Shown here piece after piece: positions 25,917 to 35,391 of a stretch of 64,000 bases of DNA. The notes below the pieces were generated by a model. The model had not been told where the DNA came from, did no database searches, and saw only the letters and a list, made by a program, of their open reading frames with translations. The stretch covers positions 1-64,000 of the forward strand of contig NZ_CADFEJ010000007.1 of the NCBI RefSeq assembly GCF_902833055.1. Direction: 5' to 3'. The DNA comes from Burkholderia territorii (GTDB taxonomy: Bacteria > Pseudomonadota > Gammaproteobacteria > Burkholderiales > Burkholderiaceae). Numbering within the stretch: the stretch's first letter is position 1; each line of letters opens with the position of its first letter. The position numbers and the translations under genes were made by a program.

Positions 25917-28900
25917 TTAGCCGCTCACCGCAGCCCCGGCCGCCGTGCGCACGCGTCCCATCTCAACTCCCGCAAAGGCCGCTTTCACGAGCCCGGCGTA
26001 CTCCGGATATCGCCGAGTGACCACATCAACGCCCGCCTTGACCAACGCCGTCTTTTCGCCCTTGAAGCTGGCCGTTCGAACGTGATAGACAAACGACCAG
26101 GGAGAAATCAGGTTGCGCCAGCCGGCCTTAAAAGCACGCATGCAGAAGTCGTTCTCCTCGCCGTAGCCTCGGGGGAAGCCCTCCTCGTCGAACAACCCAC
26201 ATTCGTCAATGAGGGCTCGGCGAATATACATACAGAATCCCGATCCGGTCGGCACTTCAGGCGGAATACATGCCTGTGTTGCTTGTGTCACGAGGAGTGC
26301 GTACTCGTCATGGCTGAGATGCGGCGGACGCGGGCAATATTCGTTGAACTTCGGGAATGAAAACGCTCCTGCGTTATCACTCATCGCAGTGACGGTCGCT
26401 ATCTTCTCGCGACTATAGGCGGCGGCCCGCAACCCCTCGAGCCATCGAGGCGTTACCACCGTATCCGAGTTCAACAGTACAACATCGTCGTCGCCCGCCT
26501 CGCGAATACCGCGATTTATCGTCTTGGTATAACCGATATTCACGTCGTTCTTGAGAATGACAACACCAGGCACTCCCTCGAACTCTTCCAGCATCGGCGT
26601 GATACCCGGATCAGGACTCCCGTCGTCGATCACGATCAACCGGTCCCGAGTCAGATCGGTATGCTGGAGCACCGATCGCAGGCAATCGCGAACGGCCGCG
26701 ACCGCGTTATAGACCGGCACGATCACGGTCGTCGGCTGCGCATAGCCGATTGTTCGCGCCGCAACAGCGGCAGGTGCAGCACCCGTCGCGACCAAACCCT
26801 GTCGCTCGAATATCTTTGCATAACCGTCGGAAAGCGCAGCCTTCAAATTGTCTTGTGTGAAATGCTGCTCGACAAACATGCGTCCGGCTCGCCCCATTTC
26901 GGACACGAGCTTGTCGTTTTCGCAGAAGCGCACCACCGCGTCCACGACTCCGTCGATATCGCGGTAAGGCACAAGAATGCCCGTTTTCCCGTGCTGCACC
27001 AGTTCGCCCAGCGCTCCCCAGTCATAAGCGATAACCGGGCGGCGGGCTGCCATTCCCTCGGCAACCGTGCGGCCGAAGCTCTCGGCAAAGTGCGAGAGAT
27101 TGAGAAGCACATTCAATTCCGACATTGCCTTGCGCGGATGTTCGGCATAGCCGGCAATGATCAGATTATCGGGACGCGCACCGGACTCGACCTCTTCCTG
27201 CCACTTTTTGACCTGAGCATTCACCGGACCAACCACCACGAAGCGGGCTCGCGGTGCGCGTGCGGCGGCTCGCCGCGCCACCTCGACGAAATCCTCGACG
27301 CCCTTCTTCGGAATATTCGAACTGACAATGCCGAACTTGATCGTGTTTCCGAACTTGTTCTCGAGTTCGAAATCGCTCAGTGTCACCGCATTGGGTACGT
27401 AAAGCGTCTTTTCCGGACGCGAAAACAACTGGCTCGTGGCACGGCTGTTCCCAATCACCCAATCCGAACGTTCGAATACACGCCCGATGATTTCGCTGAT
27501 CGTCAATCCAAGTTGTTCACGCAAAGGATCATCAAGCGAGATCAGTTCGCGTGAGTGAACGACTCGGGTCCTGCCCATGCGCGCCGCAGCCTCCAACGGC
27601 TCGAGCAGCACGATTGTGTTTGCGTGCACTACATCGACTGCGTGACGTGCGATGATGTCCGCAAAGGTCACCGTCAACCAAGCCTTGCTGGCCCGATTGT
27701 TCTTCCATTGCGGATACGGAAAGCAATATACACCGAGACTGCGCTCGCATATTTCGCGAATATAGGCCATGTTTCCGCCGGACGGCAGAGTCATCACGAC
27801 GTTGACGGATTGTTCCGCGAACGCGCTCAGCACGTCCAGCAGGCTCCGCTCTCCGCCGAACAGATGATGGCCCGAGATATGCGCACAGAGCATCACTGTC
27901 GGCCAATCGGGGTTCGGCTGCCTCTGCCCTTTGTGCCACGCGACCATCGGAAGCGGCTTTCCGTCCGTGATGGCTTCCTTCGTATCCGCAAGCGCATTTT
28001 TCGACCGATCGTGTACGTCCGCCTCTCTCGGATAAGATGCGATCCCCGCCGGCAATACTTGCGGCGTGACTCCTGCGACAGATTCTGCAGCCGACGCGAA
28101 GGCCTTCAGATAGGACCGCCCCCACCGCTGGTCTGGCTCAAGATATGTGCCCTCCGCCCACTCATTCCAGGCGTTGATGAAGACGAGCGACTCGCCGCCT
28201 TGGTTGAATCGCTGCTCTTGCTCGAGGATGCGCTGCATCCAGCGACGGAAGCCATATGGTGTCGCTCCGTGGAACACTCGCGCATCTGTCAGACGGCGAG
28301 CGGTATTGTCCCAACCCAGCATGGTTCCTCGATGAACCGGCCACGAATAGCCATCATCAAACTTGGCGATATCACCGTCGACCACTGCCGAGTAATCGAA
28401 AATCTGGCCGCCAAAGTTCTTGTGCAAGTCTTGCACCTTGTCACGCAGGTCAACCCGCTCTGCCTCGTGAGGCGGAAACAAGACATAACTATCGAGCCCG
28501 TAATTCTCGGGCGAACCTTGTAACGTTTCCAGCCCGAATCGAACGGCGCACAAGTGAATCTCGCCCAGCCCGGCCTTCCGGCATTCCTCCCGCCACGCAG
28601 CAGCGGTTTCGAGCCAGTTCGGAATGATCGAAATTCGATACACCATCATCACCGGCTTGCCGCCATACCGAATCCAGCGCGGGTCCTTCATCATCGGGAT
28701 CAGTTCCCGGATCAGCGCGACATTGCTCTCGAGCGTATAGGTCTGCTCCATCAGCACATGCCGGTTCTGGCCGTCCCAGTTCCGTGACCAGTTCTCGTTG
28801 GCCCAGCAAACGCAGAAACCAGTGTCGACCTTCTTGGATCGAGCCATCTGCTCAATTGGATGATTCAACAGTTTTTTGCCGTCAAACCAGTAGTAGTAAT

Positions 28901-31334
28901 AGCAGAACCCGTGAATCCCGAATTCGCTGGCCAGCTTGGCCTGTGCGACCTGAGTTTCCTCAAGACGCAGATCGTAGTATCCGAGCTCGGTCGGCACTCG
29001 CGGCTGATAATGGCCCCTGAACAGCTGTCGGGCTCGGGTGACGTTAGTCCACTCAGTGAACCCTTTCCCCCACCACAAATCGTTTTCCGGGATCGGATGA
29101 AACTGCGGGAGATAGAACGCGATCGTCTTCAACGTCCGAGCGCGAGCGGGCTGAATCGCTTGAGCGCCCTTATCCGCTTCGGGCTGGACAGACAGATTCC
29201 CGAGTTTTGCAAGCACGGACAACACGCCCAGAACAGTGGGCCGTCCCGGAAAACCGCTGGCGGCATTCTTGTCGCCAACGAGCTCACTCGCCCAGAGCGC
29301 CGACGCCAGCCCTCTCAGCAACAAAGGTTTGAGCCACACTTCAGCTCCAACCGGCACCGTGATCGTCTCGTCTGAAAGGCTCAACCCCAAGCGGGACAGC
29401 GCAATCTTCACGCCGTCGATTACACGATGATTACCGCTTTCCTTGGGAAGCGACACGAACCGCTTCGCGCGTATGCCCCAGTCTGGATTCGCGGTAAATT
29501 CGGCTGCCCGGTTCGCAATGTCCGACAACTCGTCGTCACCCTCGCCGGGCGCGAGCCACAGCACGGCCTGATAGTCGTCGAATACATTCGATCCGGCCAG
29601 TCGAAGAAAATTCTGGGCGTTTCCATCGCCGTCGCAGTCACCGACGATGGTCACGGATGCCGTCGAGTTGCCGAAGGCAACGTGCTCGACGTCGGAGAAC
29701 CCCATCACAAACAAATCGTGTTGCTGCCCCAGACCGGAAAGCGTCCTTCTCACACGCTCCCACGCCTCGTCGTTCATCACGTTTGCCACGATCGCGATCG
29801 AGGCCATTGGACGTAGTCCGCGCAGCATGAACGCGTCTTTACCCAACCTGAACATCGGTTGATCAGTCCGACGATTAACGTTCGACTTCATCACAACGTG
29901 ATGGGCGCCTCGGTTAACCCTACTCGCATCGACACTTGCTTCGCGCTCGCGGCCTCGATTAATCAAATGACCAAAAAGTCGAACGATTTCCGAATCGTTC
30001 GAGCAACGAAGTTCTGCCACCCAGCGTTGGAGTCTTTCCGCGTTTGTGCCCACGGACAGGACGTCTTTAAACAGCGCGCTGCGGCGATTGCCCTGCATCG
30101 AGTTTCCGTCGACGGCACTCAACACGGCTCCGAGCGCGGGTGCCAGCTTGTCGATAGAGACCATCGAGACTTCGTCGTACTCGAACAGGTCCGCCATTGC
30201 CGGCGAGTCGCATACCAATACCGGAACCCCCATTCCGACGGCATCGGTAAGCTTTGCGGGAACCTGAAACTGCGCCGCCAGCCCGCCGTCGTGCAGGAAA
30301 ACACAGACATCAGCCATCGAGACGATGGCGGGAATTTCCGAGAATGGCTTGTTGGCGATGAATGCCATCTGACAACCACGGACCTGCTTGAGCGTCTCCT
30401 TCAGTGTCTGATCGGGGAAATCTCCCACGATTGTGAACAAGACATCGTCCCGCGCGAGCTCGGCGATTGCTTCGGCGGTCTCGACCAACCCCTTGTGCGA
30501 CCGCGGAGTACCGAAGAACAGCACGATTTTCTTGTCCGCGGGCAGGCCGTATTTTTTTTTGCTCTTGCTCTTCAACTCCGGCGACGGAACAAAAACATTT
30601 TCGTCACGAGCATGACGAACGATCAGACCTCCATATCGGTTCTGCAACGCCGGGTTCGAGACAGTAACACCGTCGAACAAATTCACCAGACCAACGGCAA
30701 TGCGCGTCCAGTCCTGGCCGGCCAGGTTCAACTTGGGGATGTGTTGATGCTTGTCCAGATACTCGGCGATGCCGATTGGCGACTCGGCCTGCACAAACGC
30801 CAGCTCCTCGTCGTCGATGTCCATCAACACCTTTGCATCCCAGATCATCTTGTACAGCGCGCCGAACAAGACATTGGGGCCGCGCGGCTTCGAGAGATGC
30901 ACGATATCGTAGGGATGCGCGACAACCAATTCGATCGCCTGCTCGACAAATCGCGACTCGTCCTCTACCAGGATCGCGTGCTTCGCGATTTCGGTTTCCT
31001 GTATCGGCCCCCAGATCTCTCGCCCGAACTGGGGAAAGAGGCTGCCGATGATCTCTACTTCGGCAAATCGTTCATACAGCATCGCCAGCGTATAGGCTCG
31101 TCCTGCCGAATTATGTGCGAGTTCCCAACTGCAGACACCCACTCGCGGCTTGCCGGCCTCATCGCGGCTCTTTCGATATCTTTGCTTCGCGAGAGCGAGG
31201 TTCGTCGACGCTATCCGAGCAAGCCCGGGCGTGGTGATCAACACCTCGGTGTATTTCCGAATGGCTTCTTCGTACTTCCCCGAACGCATGTATTCATTGC
31301 CAAGTGCGAGCGGCGTTTTCATATTCTTGTTCAT
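25917..31334 (-). CDS. Giant multi-module glycosyltransferase: TPR, GT4-like, WbsX, GT4, GT2
   Basis: The protein has about 1805 residues and no signal peptide. In order: a short TPR-like start (to residue 55); a GT-B domain at about 62-450 (GVCSWELAHNSAGRAYTLA, LFFGTPRSHKGLVETAEAI, PAKLTDAVGMGVPVLV); a linker at about 500-730 that may be a decayed RgpF-like piece; a WbsX/GH99-like domain at about 736-1080 (IAFYLPQFHPIPENDLWWGK, NENWSRNWDG, FINAWNEWAEGTYLEPD); a second GT4 domain at about 1148-1508 (SHFAESFGRTVAEGMAARRP); and a GT2 domain at about 1536-1790 (VIVPVYNAVAAVRDCLRSVL, LNSDT, GYGEENDFC). It could add several sugars in turn to the repeat unit. The start is ATG at 31334 or GTG at 31337, both with weak ribosome sites, five bases or less after the upstream stop. 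Confidence 0.88.
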   Translation of the reverse strand: MNKNMKTPLALGNEYMRSGKYEEAIRKYTEVLITTPGLARIASTNLALAKQRYRKSRDEAGKPRVGVCSWELAHNSAGRAYTLAMLYERFAEVEIIGSLFPQFGREIWGPIQETEIAKHAILVEDESRFVEQAIELVVAHPYDIVHLSKPRGPNVLFGALYKMIWDAKVLMDIDDEELAFVQAESPIGIAEYLDKHQHIPKLNLAGQDWTRIAVGLVNLFDGVTVSNPALQNRYGGLIVRHARDENVFVPSPELKSKSKKKYGLPADKKIVLFFGTPRSHKGLVETAEAIAELARDDVLFTIVGDFPDQTLKETLKQVRGCQMAFIANKPFSEIPAIVSMADVCVFLHDGGLAAQFQVPAKLTDAVGMGVPVLVCDSPAMADLFEYDEVSMVSIDKLAPALGAVLSAVDGNSMQGNRRSALFKDVLSVGTNAERLQRWVAELRCSNDSEIVRLFGHLINRGREREASVDASRVNRGAHHVVMKSNVNRRTDQPMFRLGKDAFMLRGLRPMASIAIVANVMNDEAWERVRRTLSGLGQQHDLFVMGFSDVEHVAFGNSTASVTIVGDCDGDGNAQNFLRLAGSNVFDDYQAVLWLAPGEGDDELSDIANRAAEFTANPDWGIRAKRFVSLPKESGNHRVIDGVKIALSRLGLSLSDETITVPVGAEVWLKPLLLRGLASALWASELVGDKNAASGFPGRPTVLGVLSVLAKLGNLSVQPEADKGAQAIQPARARTLKTIAFYLPQFHPIPENDLWWGKGFTEWTNVTRARQLFRGHYQPRVPTELGYYDLRLEETQVAQAKLASEFGIHGFCYYYYWFDGKKLLNHPIEQMARSKKVDTGFCVCWANENWSRNWDGQNRHVLMEQTYTLESNVALIRELIPMMKDPRWIRYGGKPVMMVYRISIIPNWLETAAAWREECRKAGLGEIHLCAVRFGLETLQGSPENYGLDSYVLFPPHEAERVDLRDKVQDLHKNFGGQIFDYSAVVDGDIAKFDDGYSWPVHRGTMLGWDNTARRLTDARVFHGATPYGFRRWMQRILEQEQRFNQGGESLVFINAWNEWAEGTYLEPDQRWGRSYLKAFASAAESVAGVTPQVLPAGIASYPREADVHDRSKNALADTKEAITDGKPLPMVAWHKGQRQPNPDWPTVMLCAHISGHHLFGGERSLLDVLSAFAEQSVNVVMTLPSGGNMAYIREICERSLGVYCFPYPQWKNNRASKAWLTVTFADIIARHAVDVVHANTIVLLEPLEAAARMGRTRVVHSRELISLDDPLREQLGLTISEIIGRVFERSDWVIGNSRATSQLFSRPEKTLYVPNAVTLSDFELENKFGNTIKFGIVSSNIPKKGVEDFVEVARRAAARAPRARFVVVGPVNAQVKKWQEEVESGARPDNLIIAGYAEHPRKAMSELNVLLNLSHFAESFGRTVAEGMAARRPVIAYDWGALGELVQHGKTGILVPYRDIDGVVDAVVRFCENDKLVSEMGRAGRMFVEQHFTQDNLKAALSDGYAKIFERQGLVATGAAPAAVAARTIGYAQPTTVIVPVYNAVAAVRDCLRSVLQHTDLTRDRLIVIDDGSPDPGITPMLEEFEGVPGVVILKNDVNIGYTKTINRGIREAGDDDVVLLNSDTVVTPRWLEGLRAAAYSREKIATVTAMSDNAGAFSFPKFNEYCPRPPHLSHDEYALLVTQATQACIPPEVPTGSGFCMYIRRALIDECGLFDEEGFPRGYGEENDFCMRAFKAGWRNLISPWSFVYHVRTASFKGEKTALVKAGVDVVTRRYPEYAGLVKAAFAGVEMGRVRTAAGAAVSG

Positions 31335-31339
31335 CACAT

Positions 31340-33187
31340 TTACTTATTCTTGAATTGGATGTCCAACAACGTGACTGCAGAGTTCACGACCTGACAGTCC
31401 AAATCGTGCGCCGGCTGCTCGTTACGCTGCAACAACAGGCTGAGAACACTCTCATTTTCCCAGCGAGTTCGATCGATGATTGGCTCGGCAAAGCCGAGAT
31501 CCTCATCCAGAATGAACCGTGTGTTCTTTTCTGACCACATGTAATCGGGTGCCGCCAGCAGGGTCGCAGCCATTTGACCGTTGCTGTGATCTCCACGAGC
31601 GATGACATACACGTTGTCGAATCGGTCAATAACGACTTCAGGGCGACTTATCGGAATCTGCAGCGTCCCCTTCCCTCGCAGCGCAAACGGCTGGGTGCGC
31701 GCAGAAATGACCTGATGCCTCCATTTCGCGCCATCGAAGTACAAATGCTGATACTGCGGAATTCCATCCGAATCATCCGCATAGAAGACAATGTGCGGAT
31801 GGTTTCGGCTATCCAGTGCCATGCTGCACTGATTGATCAAATTACTTCCAGGCGAGATCGGAAAAATTATTTCAGCATTAACCTGCGTGATCGGAAGTTG
31901 ATAGCCTCGCCCCTTTGACGTCTGCCAACTGACGCCATTATCGAGTGAACATGCATATCCGATATTTATATTGTTGATGAGGTCTTCTTCACCGAGCGTG
32001 TGCGTACGCCATACGAAGCTCAGATGCAGACTTCCGTCGCTGCCGATAGCCGGATGGTTCCAGTAAGCATTGCTTGTCCAGGGCTTCGACTCACTGCCGC
32101 TGAGAATCGGCAAGGGGCGATCCGCCCAACTCTCCGTCTCTTCGTCATAGACCTTGAGGCGAGCGTTTCCGCTATCGTGCACGCCGTCACGGTAAAGCAG
32201 GACGAGCGGAAATCCGTGGTGCGGCTGAATAAATGTTGGATAGGTCACCCGTTCCTCGGACATGCCCGTCATCGGGAGCTCATCCGTCCATCCATTAATA
32301 TCGCTGGCCACGATGCTGCGGCGATAGCGCAACCGCGTAGCGTGATGCCCGTAGCACAGGTGGATATGACCACTCCTGTCCACGCCAATGCTAATACTGT
32401 TGTGTGCATCATTCAGATCGTACGATCCTTGTATATCATGATGCGCGATCGCGTCCGTCTTCAGATCGCGCCGAACAAGGCGCAGCGTACGTGAATCGAC
32501 GTAAAACGCAGTAACCTGCCAGTCCAGATGGGTCAGTATTCCGTGATGCCGGAAAATGACGGTATTGATGGTATTACCGGCCCAGGCATCACCGAGATGA
32601 AATTTTGACAGCGTCACGACGTCGAACGTGGAACGCGAACAAGCGAGTCCGCGCAGTGTCGCGCTCGCATCGCTTTCGAGATGGGCCGACGTCATGCCAA
32701 GCGCCTGACATTGTTGATTGATTCGTGCTTTGGTCAACAACGCCTTGTCCGCCCCGGGTGCGCCGACCCGAATCGACGATTCGAAATGTTTCAACGCATG
32801 GGGGAAACTCCCCGCTAGGACAGCGGCGCGCCCCAGGCTGTTGTGAACGCCGGCGACGAGAATCTGACAAAGATGACGCTCGCTGACGCCCCAGTCCCGA
32901 GCGAGCCGCACGTAGAGTTTCGCCTCGGCGAATCGTCCGAGCTGCAGGCGGCCCGATGCCGCGAGCAAGGCGAGCTTTGCACGCTCGGGATGGTGTTGCA
33001 GGGTGGCGCGCTCCAGTCTGGCGAGGCTTTGCCAATCTCCAAACTGCCATTGGGTGCGTGCTCGTTCGAGCAGATTTTCGTCGTAAGGCACGACGGTCTG
33101 CTCGGGCCGAATCTCGACGATTTCGTCCGGCCGCACACGTTGACTTGCCAGTGCCCTGTAACGCAAGCTCACCGACTTCTTTCTCAT
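31340..33187 (-). CDS. TPR-BNR_4 fusion protein without signal peptide
   Basis: The 615-residue protein has a basic N-terminus, then TPR-like helices at about 40-165 (LAASGRLQLGRFAEAKLYVR, AVLAGSFPHALKHFESSIR), then a BNR_4 propeller at about 200-600. Family segments are NDAHNSISIGVD, RSGHIHLCYGHH, LLYRDGVHDSGN and LHLSFVWRTHTL, which align with the exported BNR_4 protein encoded about 6 kb downstream in the operon. No signal peptide or membrane helix is visible, so it should act in the cytoplasm, perhaps on nascent polymer, with the TPR part binding a partner such as the neighbouring coiled-coil protein. The start overlaps the coiled-coil stop (ATGA). Whether it is a lyase or only a glycan binder is open. 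Confidence 0.74.
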   Translation of the reverse strand: MRKKSVSLRYRALASQRVRPDEIVEIRPEQTVVPYDENLLERARTQWQFGDWQSLARLERATLQHHPERAKLALLAASGRLQLGRFAEAKLYVRLARDWGVSERHLCQILVAGVHNSLGRAAVLAGSFPHALKHFESSIRVGAPGADKALLTKARINQQCQALGMTSAHLESDASATLRGLACSRSTFDVVTLSKFHLGDAWAGNTINTVIFRHHGILTHLDWQVTAFYVDSRTLRLVRRDLKTDAIAHHDIQGSYDLNDAHNSISIGVDRSGHIHLCYGHHATRLRYRRSIVASDINGWTDELPMTGMSEERVTYPTFIQPHHGFPLVLLYRDGVHDSGNARLKVYDEETESWADRPLPILSGSESKPWTSNAYWNHPAIGSDGSLHLSFVWRTHTLGEEDLINNINIGYACSLDNGVSWQTSKGRGYQLPITQVNAEIIFPISPGSNLINQCSMALDSRNHPHIVFYADDSDGIPQYQHLYFDGAKWRHQVISARTQPFALRGKGTLQIPISRPEVVIDRFDNVYVIARGDHSNGQMAATLLAAPDYMWSEKNTRFILDEDLGFAEPIIDRTRWENESVLSLLLQRNEQPAHDLDCQVVNSAVTLLDIQFKNK

Positions 33188-35391
33188 AGCTCTGGCTCTC
33201 GAAGCAGGATGTCCTTGATCAGCTCAAGCTGTGCTTCCGCGCGAATCATTTCCTCCTGCACCATTCTTTGACGCGCCTTCAACTCCGCATCGTTCTCTTG
33301 CTGACTTTCGAGTTGTTGTTGCAATGCATTGATTTGCTCGATGTGCTCCGTCACCAGTCGGGAAGACTCGCCATGCTGATTCAGCAAGGTCGACTTTTCA
33401 CTTTCCAGCTGCTTTTTGGCTGCCACCAGAAGCTCGACTTCTCGTTTGTGTTCGGCCTTCTGTTTGACGACCTCTTCATACTGCGCTGCCAACGTCTGCC
33501 GTTCCCGCTCTGATACGGCATTGGCTTGCTTGAGCGCATCGAGCTCACGCGAACGCTCGGCCGCATGCGCGCTCGCGCCTTCGAGTTGGTCGGCCAGTGC
33601 GGAGTTTTGTTGTTCCAGTGTTGCTTTGACTTGCGTTAGCAGCTCAATCTCACGATCGCGATCGATCGCGTGCCTGACGACGTCTTCGTACTGCTCAACC
33701 AATGCCAAATTTTCGCGTTCGAGACGTGCACGATCCTGCGCAAGGGCATCCACTTGTTGCGCGCGTTCGGTCACCTGCGCCGCAATCTCCGCTTGATGCT
33801 GAGTGGTAAGCTCCGCTATTTCCTGCTCCAGCCGCTTAACCATTCGCTCGAGTTCGAGGACGCGCCGCGCCTGCTCGGTTGACTGCCTCAGCATCGCCTC
33901 ATGCTGGCCCTCCAGTGCCACCTTTTCCTGTTTGAGCTGCATCGCGACACGCTCCAGCGCTTCGACCTGCCTTGTTCGCGCGACTACTTGAGCGCTGATC
34001 TCGTCGTGTTGCGCCAGCGCCGACACCCTTTCTTGTTCCAGTTGTGCCCACGCCTGCTTCATCGATTCGACTTCCTGGCTACAAGCGATCAACTGCTCGA
34101 TCACCTCCTCGTGCATTGCGATCGAGGCAAGAAGCTCCTCTTCCAGTTGAGCTTTGGCCTCTGTCAGGTCGGTAACATCCTGACAAAGCTCGCCGACACG
34201 CTCGATGTTTCTCTCGTGCTGCTCGACAAGCTCGGAACGCTCTTGTCCCAGTCTTACTTCGACCTGCTTCAGGTTTTCAACTTCCCGCGTACGGTCGGTC
34301 ACCTGCCGGGCTGCATTTTCGTAACGAGCCTCAAGCTCGGTTTTTTCCCGCTCAAGGCGCGCGTTGGCTTGTTTGAGCGCATCGATTTCCTGATCTCGGG
34401 CACCAGAATGCTGCAACGCTGTTTCCTGATGCTTTACCAATGCGGATTTCTCTTGCGTCAGTTGCGCATTGATTCGCGCCAGCGCCTCGACTTCGCGCGT
34501 GCGTTCGGCAAGCAACTGCGCGTTCTCGTCACGCGCTCTCGCCAGACTGATCAGTTGCTGCTCGATTTCGTCCCGACGCTCGGTAAATCCGGCAACCTGC
34601 TGCGCTTCGCGTTGGCGCGCATGCTTGGCCTCGTGACGCAACTGGCTGGCCTGACGCGCCTCCGAATCGCTGAATTTCGTATCCGACGGCAGAATGTCGA
34701 GCAATGCTTCCGCTTCGGAGAGACTGCCCGCCTCATGAAGCCTGAAAGCGAGCCATTTCAGTCGAAAGGACTTCGGCTCCAACGCGTATGCTCGACGCGC
34801 CGCCTCTGCCGCGCTGGCGCGATCGCTATTCATGAGATGGCGCCCGAGCGTCGTATAGCCGTTCGCCCGAGTGACCGGAGAAATCGAGTCGCGAGCCATC
34901 AGCTTTTCCACCGCCTCGAAGCCCCCGCCACCATACGCGTCAATGACCTTCGTAAAGCCTTTCCCACCTAGCACTTTGGGGGGCGACTGGCGACGATAGT
35001 TGCGCCAGATCTTCCCGAGCGCGCCGGGTACGGAGAACAGTGTCTTCGGCGAATCGACGCCTTGAATCAAAAGATTCCCGAGCTTGATGTTCAGGGCGTT
35101 ATCCGTTTCAAGCCTATGCACCTTTCTCTGTGCGTTGACCAAGGCACGCAAACGCAAATTTTCGGCCAACGCATTGTGCAACTCGTCACCGGTCCTGCTC
35201 GCGCTGGGCCCCGGATTTCCGAATGTCCCGCTCGCCCCCCCTTCCTTCGCAGCCCTCTCCTGCTGATAGTAATGTTCGAGTTCTTCCTGAACCTGGTGAA
35301 GCTGCAACAGAAGAATCTCGTTCTCCTCCTTCATTGCTGCAAGGCGAGACTCATCATTGACCCCGACGGTCGAATTTTCTTGTTCGATCAT
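33184..35391 (-). CDS. Long coiled-coil protein with eleven 35-residue repeats
   Basis: The 735-residue protein has no signal peptide or membrane helix. Residues 1-100 hold a short coiled coil (EENEILLLQLHQVQEELEHY) and a Gly/Ser-rich spacer. Residues 130-290 look like TPR-type helices (SAAEAARRAYALEPKSFRLK). Residues 296-681 consist of eleven tandem units of 35 residues (one of 36), exactly five heptads each, on the pattern xRxREVExLxQxxARLExE. About 50 more helical residues end the protein. The ATG overlaps the wecC stop, with AAGGG upstream. No enzyme domain is visible. A scaffold or chain-length ruler for polymer synthesis is the best guess, by analogy with the coiled coil of WbdD in E. 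coli O9a. Confidence 0.82.
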   Translation of the reverse strand: MIEQENSTVGVNDESRLAAMKEENEILLLQLHQVQEELEHYYQQERAAKEGGASGTFGNPGPSASRTGDELHNALAENLRLRALVNAQRKVHRLETDNALNIKLGNLLIQGVDSPKTLFSVPGALGKIWRNYRRQSPPKVLGGKGFTKVIDAYGGGGFEAVEKLMARDSISPVTRANGYTTLGRHLMNSDRASAAEAARRAYALEPKSFRLKWLAFRLHEAGSLSEAEALLDILPSDTKFSDSEARQASQLRHEAKHARQREAQQVAGFTERRDEIEQQLISLARARDENAQLLAERTREVEALARINAQLTQEKSALVKHQETALQHSGARDQEIDALKQANARLEREKTELEARYENAARQVTDRTREVENLKQVEVRLGQERSELVEQHERNIERVGELCQDVTDLTEAKAQLEEELLASIAMHEEVIEQLIACSQEVESMKQAWAQLEQERVSALAQHDEISAQVVARTRQVEALERVAMQLKQEKVALEGQHEAMLRQSTEQARRVLELERMVKRLEQEIAELTTQHQAEIAAQVTERAQQVDALAQDRARLERENLALVEQYEDVVRHAIDRDREIELLTQVKATLEQQNSALADQLEGASAHAAERSRELDALKQANAVSERERQTLAAQYEEVVKQKAEHKREVELLVAAKKQLESEKSTLLNQHGESSRLVTEHIEQINALQQQLESQQENDAELKARQRMVQEEMIRAEAQLELIKDILLREPEL
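33349..34506 (-). repeat. Tandem coding repeat, 11 units of about 105 bp
   Basis: The stretch encodes residues 296-681 of the coiled-coil protein as eleven consecutive units, ten of 35 codons and one of 36, which sum to 1158 bases. Units typically start with R-x-R-E/Q-V/I-E/D and contain L-E-x-E near position 16-19. The protein pattern is clear; the DNA units have diverged, so recent slippage is unlikely to explain all copies. Confidence 0.8.
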
